Source: Armigeres subalbatus | Lineage: Eukaryota > Arthropoda > Insecta > Diptera > Culicidae | Direction: 5' to 3' | Length of the DNA: 64,000 nt | Assembly (NCBI RefSeq): GCF_024139115.2 | Contig: NC_085139.1 | Span: 68,119,203-68,183,202 of the forward strand | In this document: positions 55,780 to 64,000 of the stretch, piece after piece | Layout of the letters: every line of letters begins with the position of its first letter | Position numbering within the stretch: the stretch's first letter is position 1 | The notes under the pieces: generated by a model | Database searches by the model: none | What the model was told of the DNA's origin: nothing | Seen by the model: the letters and a program-made list of their open reading frames with translations, nothing else | Program-made: the position numbers and the translations under genes

Positions 55780-57627
55780 GCTTTCAAAACTTCTGTGAAA
55801 AATTTCAAAACTTCGTTGGGAAGATTTCAAAACTTTTTAGGAAGACTTTCAAAGCTCATGCGGGACGTTTACAAAGCTTTTATGGGAAGCTTTCCAGGCT
55901 TCTGTGGGAAGCTCTCCAAGCTTCTGTGAAAAGCTCTCCAAGCTTCTGTGGGAAGCTCTCCAAGCTTCTGTGGGAAGCTTTCCAAGCTTCTGCAGGAAGC
56001 ATTCCAAGCTTCTGTGGGAAGCTTCCCAAGCTTCTGTGGGAAGCTTCCCAAGCTTCTGTGAGAAGCTTTCCAAGCTTCTGCGGGAAGCTTTCCAAGCTTC
56101 TGCGGGAAGCTTTCCAAGCTTTTGTGCGAAATTTTCCGAGCTTCTGTGGGAAGCTTTCCAGCTTCTGTGGGAAGCTTTCCAGCTTCTGTGGGAAGCTTTC
56201 CAAGCTTCCGTGGGAAGCTTTCCAAGCTTCTGTGGGAAGCTTTCCAAGCTTCTGTGCGAAATTTTCCGAGCTTCTGTTAGAAGCTTTCCAAGCTTCTGTG
56301 GGAAGCTTCCCATGCTTCTGTGGGAAGCTTTCCCAGCTTCTGTGGGAAGCTTTCCAAGCTTGTGTGGGAAGCTTTCAAAGCTTCTGTGAAAAGCTTTCCA
56401 AGCTTCTGTGCGAAATTTTCCGAGCTTCTGTGGGAAGCTTTTCAAGCTTCTGTTGGAAGCTTTCCAAGCTTCTGTGGGAAGCTTTCCAAGCTTCTGTCGG
56501 AAGCTTTTCAAGCTTCTGTGGGAAGCATTTCAAGCTTCTGTGGGAAGCTTTTCAAGCTTCTGTGGGAATCTTTTCAAGCTTCTGTGGGAAGCTTTTCAAG
56601 CCTCTGTGGGAAGCTTTTCAAGCTTCTGTGGGAATCTTTTCAAGCTTCTGTGGGAAACTTTTCAAGCTTCTTTGGGAAGCTTTTCAAGCCTCTGTGGGAA
56701 GCTTTTCAAGCTTCTGTGGGAAGCTTTTCAAGCTTCTGTGGGAAGCTTTTCAAGCTTCTTTGGGAAGATTTCCAAGCTTCTGTGGGAAGATTTCCAAGCT
56801 TCTATGCGAAGCTTTCTAAGCTTCTTTGGGATGCTTTTCAAGTTTCTGTGGGAAGCTTTCCAAGCTTTTGTGGGAAGATTTTCAAGCTTCTACGGAAAGT
56901 TTTCCAAGCTTCTGCGGAAAGTAGGAAGCTTTCCAAGCTTCTGCGGAAAGTAGGAAGCTTTCCAAGCTTCTGCGGAAAGTAGGAAGCTTTCCAAGCTTCT
57001 GTGGGAAGCTTTCCAAGCTACTGTGGGAAGCTTTCCAAGCTACTGTGGGAATCTTTTCAAGCTTCTGTGGGAAGCTTTTCAAGCTTCTGTGGGAAGCTTT
57101 TCAAGCTTCTGTGGGAAGCTTTTCAAGCTTCTGTGGGAAGCTTTTCAAGCTTCTGTGGGAAGCTTTTCAAGCTTCTGTGGGAAGCTTTCCAAGCTTCTGT
57201 GGGAAGCTTTCCAAGCTTCTGTGGGAAGCTTTCTAAGCTTCTGTGGGATGCTTTTCAAGCTTCTGTGGTAAGGTTTTGAAGCTCTTCAAGCTTCTGTGGG
57301 AAGCTTTCCAAGCTTCTGTGGGAAGCTTTCCAAGCTTCTGTGGGAAGCTTTCCAAGCTTCTGTGGGAAGCTTTTCAAGCTTCTGTGGGAAGCTTTTCAAG
57401 CTTCTGTGGGAAGCTTTTCAAGCTTCTGTGGGAAGCTTTTCAAGCTTCTGTGGGAAGCTTTTCAAGCTTCTGTGGGAAGCTTTTCAAGCTTCTGTGGGAA
57501 GCTTTTCAAGCTTCTGTGGGAAGCTTTTCAAGCTTCTGTGGGAAGCTTTTCAAGCTTCTGTGGGAAGCTTTTCAAGCTTCTGTGGGAAGCTTTTCAAGCT
57601 TCTGTGGGAAGCTTTTCAAGCTTCTGT
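55780..57627 (+). repeat. 22-bp minisatellite array, left part
   Basis: The unit GGGAAGCTTTTCAAGCTTCT plus GT repeats about 80 times. The left edge (55,780-55,900) is degenerate, and units become nearly identical toward 57,300-57,627. GAAGCTT and AAGCTTC in each unit form a 7-bp palindromic hairpin with a 3-base loop and supply two HindIII sites. As 22 is not a multiple of 3 and no frame has stops, all plus frames (for example 55,926-56,819) and several minus frames are open. None is a gene. Confidence 0.95.
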
Positions 57628-59337
57628 CCCAAGTAGCACTTGTAACCATTCCAAAATTTAAAAAATAAATGCAATGTTACATAATTGTTACATAAAAGAT
57701 GCTTGGAACATGTCAAGTCACAACAAAATGGATTTAAGTTGCCGTTTAGTCATTACGTATCTTGAAGTATGAAAAATTACTTATGGGTTACAAAGTAATT
57801 CAGTTGCAACCATGTTCTGAAACTGTCACTAGATTTAATGTCACAATACAGTTTTTAATTCGTTACACAAAGACTATTGGTTGGGTAGTTACCGGATGAT
57901 CAAAATGAAACAATAACAAAGCAAAACAATTGTATGAAGAAATTTATGCTTCCAATTAGTTGTTAGCAAATTATAAATATTAAACTATGTGCACACATTG
58001 TCGGAAGGGATGACAATTGGAAAATTATAGATAGCTCATATTTCCTTTTTCCCTTACCTGGATATGAAATTATGAACAATAATATCTGGTACTGGGTACT
58101 AAATATGCACCATAGATACTGTTAACACTCTAGCTTAGTGCCCAATTCCTCACTTGGGTACTGCAATTATAGTTACATTTAACTATTTACATTACCCTAT
58201 TACATTACTATTTACATTACACATTACATAGTTACATTATACTTTTTTTTTGCAAACGCTTATTATTTCCTAAAGCTCACAAATTCACTTATGAGTTATA
58301 TGAATATGAATTCACTTCACAGACTTATTTTGTCGTACTCGTAACTATATTTTCACAACTGTCAAACGAGTAGAGTTACTCTGAAACGATTTCAGATATG
58401 AAAGTGTGTTACAGAAAAACTAAATGCAGTGTCACAACAAACTTTCTGGTTACTTAGTAATCAACCCTCAAGGCACACTAGTGACAATGTAACCTATTAA
58501 TGATACATAAACAAAGAATTAAGATTACGTGAAACTGGAATGTAACGAATTTGTACAGCCGATTATTTCATCAACACTGCCTACCAAATGATTGTGTACA
58601 AATCAAAAATCATACTGGAAACTTAATGTGCTCACTACAAATTATTCGAAAAGAATTCGTACTGACGCTGAACATTTCTTTAAATTGAAAAATATAAATG
58701 GGAACCTGCCGTCAATTCATACTTCTAGCACTTCAAAGCAACATCGCGTTTAATATACATGTAATCTGCTCTCAATAACCAAGATATTTATATAGAGCAA
58801 AGACAAATAGGGCGAATAGTAAAACACAACATTGAACCGAAATCATTATCTAGTGTAATGCTGAGAACTGCACAGTATCAGAGAATCAATCGAACATTTA
58901 AAATGGTTATTATGGGCTAAGCTATATGCTGCATTCAACATATTTGGATTTGTTTTTAGACTTGTTTTTATTCTATTAATCAAAATGAATTATCTCTCTA
59001 TCACAAATGCAGTTATTTTTAAACAAATTTCGAAATTATTGACATTGTTCTGCTTAGTAGACAAGAATGCGCGTTGTGAACTGCCCATGCAAAATTCCCA
59101 TTAGCTTTATTTTCTCGAAAGAGAGAAGTGGCAGGTTCTTTCGTGTGTACCTATGATATCATTAGGTACAGTATTCATGTTTCAGAAATACAATTTACTA
59201 TAGTAACAGGCAGTCTTATTTAGTATAGCTCTGTAAACATGTTAAAATATATTGGTGCTAATCACATTTGTGGCACTTTTGAAGGTATATTCACCTTGAG
59301 ATGAACTGCTGCTAACCGCAAGTCGAGCACATATGTA

Positions 59338-60498
59338 GGGAGTGCGTGCTAGCAATGGACCCCTTAACGACTAAAATTTACTTCAGTCGCTTCGCAAGAG
59401 CGAGCCTCTTGATGAATTGTAGTTCTGCTGCACCATATGACAAGCAACAAGTATCAGCAACGTTTTTCGTACATAAAACTAGTCAAAACTACTACAAAAG
59501 CAAGCATTTTAAAATTTATGTGAAATTTGAAGTTTATGTGGAAAAATGTATGCAGAAATATCGAAAAACAGTGATTTACAGTTGGACGGCACAATTTACG
59601 ATAACGAACTATGATACTCATCCAGTTCCTGTAGAATTAAACACAGAATGTTATGCTGAAAACCACGAGAAGATTAGAGTTTATGAGGGAAAGATATTAA
59701 AAATTAACTGGAGTGTTGTATGGGTGAGATTATTTCTTTTCAAAGGTAAAAGAAACGAAATTAACTCAAACTCCACTTCAGAGAAATGCTAATAACTTCG
59801 CCGGGAAAACACTAATTTTCGCGCGGTTTTCAGCATTACATTCTGTATTAAATTCGTCAAGATCTGAACTGCCCATGATCGCAAATTTGTAACATTCACA
59901 TTTTTGTTCATTTTGTAAAAAGCCTGTGAATCGCTAAGAAAGCTCAATTTACTGCATCTAATCCCACAACAGCAAAATAGGCTTTACTATCTATGGCTTA
60001 TCTGTGGTATGCTGGAAATTATTGAGTTTGTGCGGAGGATTGACAAACGATTTACAAAATCAACCAAAATGCAAATGACCGATTTAGCTGAAATTTTGTC
60101 CAGAGCATCAGGGCATCAAATAGAACCGAATAAGAGGGCGGCCATCAAAAAAATTTTTATAAGTTTTATCCATACTAATTTGAGCCACCCTATTATATAC
60201 GTATTATGGTCCCCCCATTTGATGTACATGTTTCATTCCCACATGTTCCTTGTGCCTTTTATGGACCCCCTTGTGTGCTAGTAATGGACCCGGTAGTGTA
60301 ATTACATTTACAAATTAGTTAATATATCAAAATTACTGCTTCCCAGTCCATGACAAATGTATGAAACTGCTGTCCTGTTACATGGAGCAACTCCATCCGA
60401 CGGAAGTTTGCAGAAAATAGTAGATTCCAGCTTTTAATTTAGGGTTTTGTTCAGGGGGTCCATTATACGCACCGGGTTCATTACTAGCACTCACTCCC
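59338..60498. mobile_element. TA-flanked MITE with 25-bp inverted repeats
   Basis: It begins GGGAGTGCGTGCTAGCAATG (then GACCC) and ends in the inverse of GGGAGTGAGTGCTAGTAATG (then AACCC). TA sits on each side (59,336-59,337 and 60,499-60,500), as for Tc1/mariner-related elements. A third, internal copy of the terminal motif ('tgctagtaatggacccggta') lies at 60,277-60,296. The 148-codon frame starting in the left repeat (59,346-59,792) and the 90-codon frame at 60,009-60,281 have no transposase motifs that I recognise. Confidence 0.75.
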
Positions 60499-61007
60499 TA
60501 TATGGATCCCATATACAGATGTGCTCGACTTGCGGTTAGCGTGAAGTGAAGCTCAAGAATCCAAGTGTTTTTGTATCAGTTTGAAATATGCATTTCGCCA
60601 GTTTAACTACACTACACTTCTGGCAAAAAAATCTACTATTTGATTTTAACAACTGCATTAAAAGAATTACTGGCAGGTAAAAGTGCGGTGCGGGAAGCAC
60701 CATGTGTATGTAATTTGTGTTGATATATGCAAATGCGTTAATATATAATCATTAATATAATCAAAAATCAATTCATTACACCAACAAAAAAAAGTTATTC
60801 AAAATCTTTTGAAAGACAATGTACGCAGCCATTATATAAAAATATGGCCCCAACAATATATTTAACGAAAAATATTTTATTTTGTCCAACGATTCCATAT
60901 TTGTCGTTTTAATCATTGTTCACATGAAATGTATGTTAAAAATAAAAATATCTTGTTATATATTCAGATGAAAAACCTAATTAAAAATAAACATTTCAGT
61001 AAAATAA

Positions 61008-61250
61008 TCTATATACATAAAAATGAATTTCTGTCTGTCTAGACTCGGAAACTACTGAACCGATCGGCGTGAAAATTTACATGCAGAGGTTTTTGGGGTC
61101 GGGGAAGGTTCTTAAGATGGTTTGAGACCCCTCCCCCTTTTGGAAAGGGGGGCTCCCATACAAATGGAACACACATTTCTGCTTAGCTCGAGAACTAATT
61201 AGAGAATAAATCAATTTTAGGCGAAACAAAGTTCGTCGGGTCTGCTAGTT
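61008..61250 (-). repeat. Interspersed repeat 'ACTAGCAGACCCGACGAAC', copy 2
   Basis: Inverse of the block at 13,060-13,302: on the minus strand AACTAGCAGACCCGACGAAC leads through 'gtatgggagcccccctttcc' to 'cagacagacagaaattcat' and 'tatgtatatag'. About 85-90% similar by eye. Confidence 0.75.
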
Positions 61251-61740
61251 ACAAAATAAATATCAAATAGTTGGTTTTTTCGAGGGCGCGTGATTTTCAA
61301 CCAACTGAAACTATAGATTTCACCGTAAATTTTATTCCGCACAGCTTATTTTATCCGAAATATGATGAAAAAACTACATTTTACCTGTTGTTATTTTTGA
61401 TTCATGAGACTGGTCTTTTAAATTTGGACATTTGACTCAAGTAACATTGTAACCACATTTATTTTATTTTTTATTATTATTTACATTTCCAGATTTCTTG
61501 TCAACTAACTTCAGTCAGTTTAAAGTTGCAACGTAGCCTAGTTGTAACATGGAAATGTTGCAGATAGATTACAAAGTAACTTATTATATGACAGTGTTTT
61601 TGTTACACAGGACCCTAATTTTTTGCGCTTTTTTGGTTACACAACTGTTACAGAAACAGTTACGATCCTTTAAAATTCAACCATGAAATTGTTGCATATC
61701 TATCGCCGTGATTCAATTGTGACAACATGTGCTACTTGGG

Positions 61741-62530
61741 GTGGGAAGCTTTTCAAGCTTCTGTGGGAAGCTTTTCAAGCTTCTGTGGGAAGCTTTTCAA
61801 GCTTTTGTGGGAAGCATTCCACGCTTCTGGGGGAAGCTTTCCAAGCTTATGCGGGAAGCTTTCCAAACTCCTGCGTTTCTGTGGGAAGCTTTCCAAAGTC
61901 CTGCGTTTCTGTGGGAAGCTTTCCAAGCTTCTGTGGGAAGCTTTCCAAGCTTCTGTGGGAAGCTTTCCAAGCTTCTGTGGGAAGCTTTCCAAGCTTCTGT
62001 GTGAAGCTTTCTAAGCTTCTGTGGGAAGCTTTCCAAACTTCTGTGGGAAGCTTTCCAAGCTTCTATGGGAAGCTTTTCAAGCTTCTGTGGGAAGCATTCC
62101 AAGCTTCTGTGGGAAGCTATCCACGCTTCTGTGGAAAGCTTTCCAAGCTTCTGTGGGAAGTTTTCCAAGATTCTGCGGGAAGCTTTCCAAACTCCTGCGT
62201 TTCTGTGGGAAGCTTTCCAAGCTTCTGTGGGAAACTTTCCAAGCTTCTGTGAGAAGTTTTCCAACCTTCTGTGAGAAGTTTTTCAAGCTTCTGTGCGAAG
62301 CTTTCCAAGCTTCTGTGGACAGCTTCCCAAGCTTCTGTGGGCAGCTTCCCAAGCTGCGGGAAGCTTTACAAGTTTTTGCGGAAGGTTTCTAAATCTTCTC
62401 TGGAAAGCTTCCAAAGCTTTTATAAAAAAAAAACTTCCAAATTTTTTCAAGCTTCTATTGGAAGTTTTAAAAGCTTCTGTAGGAATGTTTCAAAATTTCC
62501 GTGGGAAGTTTTTCAAGTTCTAGGACAGTT
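61741..62530 (+). repeat. 22-bp minisatellite array, right part
   Basis: Continuation of the array at 55.8-57.6 kb beyond the 4.1-kb insertion. Units are clean near 61,741-62,120 and increasingly decayed toward 62,530, mirroring the left edge. A few units are replaced by 'aaactcctgcgtttctgtgg' (61,865, 61,898, 62,190), a local higher-order variant. Confidence 0.9.
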
Positions 62531-64000
62531 TTTTCTTGGTTCTGGGATGAACGTTATAAGATCAGATAGTCGCCTCTGAGGAGCTTTTCATGAGCAACAT
62601 TGAAAGCATTTCGAAGGAACCTTCCAAGTTTCTTCCAAGAATATACTCGAAAAATTTTCTTCTAAAACGTGAATGATTATCCATCGAACTTATGAGAAGA
62701 ATTTCTTACGTTTCTTTGGGAAGCTTTCAATTTTTGGTTTCCACTAAGAGCTTCCGAAGAATCCGCGAGAGACCATCATAGCCTATATTATATTTGCTTT
62801 TGTGAGAAACATTTCAAGCACTTGTTTTCAGACAAGCCTTCCAAGCTTCCATGGTGCTTCGATATTTTGAGATAATGGTTCGATAATTGAATCGAACAAA
62901 ATCTCTTTGACAAAACTCGTTAACAAACATTTTATCAAACTATTAAATTGGCTGCCATCCTGAACACTTCTTCAGCCAGTAAAGGACTAATTTTCGTTCC
63001 GTTCAAGCACCACAAAAAACGAAAGCGAGCGAGTTCTGCCAGGAATCTCTTCGGTACCGTCTCCCTTCGCCAGCTTGAAGTTCACCAAGATTTATGGCCA
63101 TTATTAATAAAGATGAAAGTGAATGGACGATGATAAGAGTGCTGCTTGGTCGTTGCCATTTTTTGCTTTTTCCGCCGAAACCCTCAGACGGAAGAGCAAA
63201 TCCCAACAGCTCTTAGCACATGCCTTGGGGACTACCGAGATTGTCAGCGGGAAGGTCTCCTCAGGTGATTGCACCCCGCCCATTCCCTGTCCCACGTTTC
63301 CGAGATGAATGAGGGCAATATATTGAATTTTTAATTATCGGTCGCCATTTGAGTGAGAGTATGTCTGTCCACGTTTTGCGTCATTGATCATTGGCACCCT
63401 CCGCATCGATGTGAACGTGAGCTTGGTTAGACTCTCCTCTGCGGAAATATTTATCGATTTTCCAACAGCAGTGATGCAGGCAGGTGTGCATCGGGCTCTG
63501 CATGAAGCTTGTTTTAGTGTCGGCTAAATGAGAAACCAATTGCAGTTTTGGTTCGAGAGGATTTTGTTCGGGTGGGACACCACTTGTCGGAATTTCCTCA
63601 CACATGAGTGGCATCAATTTGCAGCCGAACCGAGGGGAGAGGGGTGACGGTTTGGGCTTTTATGTGCATGTTCTCCGGAATTTATTTCAATTTAATGAAC
63701 TTTATCGGCCATAGAGATGTGAGTGACTGTGATGGAGCACATTTTCATTTGGCATTTAGATGAGTTTTTGATCTTTTTGGTTTTGATAATAGCGATAGAA
63801 ATTTGGACTGAATTCAATTAGTTTGATGAAACAGGGCACCTGGGAATAACCCCCAATAGCAGAATTATATTGGATGACACGTAGAGGGAAAAATAGATTG
63901 ATAGATAACTAATACTCAAAGGGTTTCAAAGAGATTAAGGAGATAGCACAAACAAATCCAGCTTTATACGCCTCCACGGCTGAGCTTTATTGGCCTTTCA
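62531..64000. other. Low-copy non-coding region
   Basis: 62,531-62,900 still has scattered array-like words (GGGAAGCTTTCAA). 62,940-63,640 is unique and moderately GC-rich, with short overlapping frames on both strands (63,003-63,308) and no domain. The rest is AT-rich. No gene is supported. Confidence 0.4.

Larger units (their letters stand above)
57628..61740. mobile_element. 4.1-kb element with CCCAAGTAGCAC inverted ends, inserted in the 22-bp array
   Basis: The left end CCCAAGTAGCACTTGT and the inverted right end CCCAAGTAGCACATGT match except for one base over 16. Removing the element and one GT restores the array phase exactly (...CTTCTGT|GGGAAGC...), so it inserted into a pre-existing array, with a 2-bp duplication at most. 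Subterminal sequence is rich in GTTACA and TGTAAC words on both sides (57,660-57,860; 61,440-61,660). No transposase is visible. The interior carries a TA-flanked MITE (59,338-60,498) and a copy of an interspersed repeat (61,008-61,250). Confidence 0.75.

Noticed and set aside
55849..57668. Frames with KLFKLLWEAFQASVGSFSSF periodicity on both strands
   Set aside because: They are products of the 22-bp repeat in every frame. The sequence is a palindromic minisatellite, not a gene.
61683..62579. Similar frames right of the 4.1-kb insertion
   Set aside because: They are the continuation of the same 22-bp array. The leading residues come from the end of the inserted element.

Overview
The window looks like a piece of a large, transposon-rich culicine mosquito genome, most likely Aedes. 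The evidence is spliceosomal introns, several copies of a tRNA-derived SINE whose body and (GAA)n tail I recognise from memory as Feilai-type, R1-, RTE- and Jockey-clade retrotransposon remnants, and many MITEs and satellites. It is almost entirely repeat and non-coding DNA. Only one host gene is supported.

The host gene lies on the minus strand at 16.27-19.77 kb. Three exons, separated by introns of 79 and 59 bp with good GT/AG sites and matching phases, encode an internal part (about 1,122 residues) of a nuclear ELM2-SANT corepressor. It has one C2H2 finger near its start and further C2H2 fingers after the SANT domain. The arrangement points to the MIDEAS/TRERF1/ZNF541 family, which scaffolds the mitotic deacetylase complex (HDAC1/2 with DNTTIP1). 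The first exon begins at a splice acceptor and the last ends at a splice donor inside a zinc finger. The gene therefore continues in both directions, and much of the window may be its introns.

Left of the gene (1-16 kb): decayed minisatellites, a 150-bp satellite, a 53-bp satellite, a fossil hAT element of the GTF2IRD2-like transposase type (5.7-7.0 kb) that carries a 312-bp Penelope-like insertion with a hammerhead-like core, MITEs, a 390-bp foldback (9.79-10.18 kb), and a 2.8-kb hAT-type element (11,424-14,235). A second copy of that hAT element (23,583-26,866, opposite orientation) lies right of the gene. Both copies have matching terminal inverted repeats and perfect 8-bp target duplications, so the coding exons sit between two inverted copies of one transposon family.

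Middle (20-34 kb): a Feilai SINE with inverted tRNA-Cys-like modules, an RTE reverse transcriptase fragment, a GTGAGAA minisatellite, a 130-bp satellite, and an R1-clade retrotransposon (28,999-31,810) bounded by a 12-bp duplication but with its endonuclease and nearly all of its reverse transcriptase deleted.

Right (34.8-64 kb): a 6-kb array of a 23-bp unit; the same 152-bp and 130-bp satellites seen further left, now in both orientations; Jockey reverse transcriptase remnants; and a 22-bp array (55.8-62.5 kb) split by a 4.1-kb element that itself contains a TA-flanked MITE. Both short-unit arrays are open in all forward frames and self-complementary. Their long apparent reading frames are repeat artefacts, not genes. 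Low-copy stretches at 32-34.8, 41.5-44.2, 49.4-52.3 and 62.5-64 kb hold no gene I can support.
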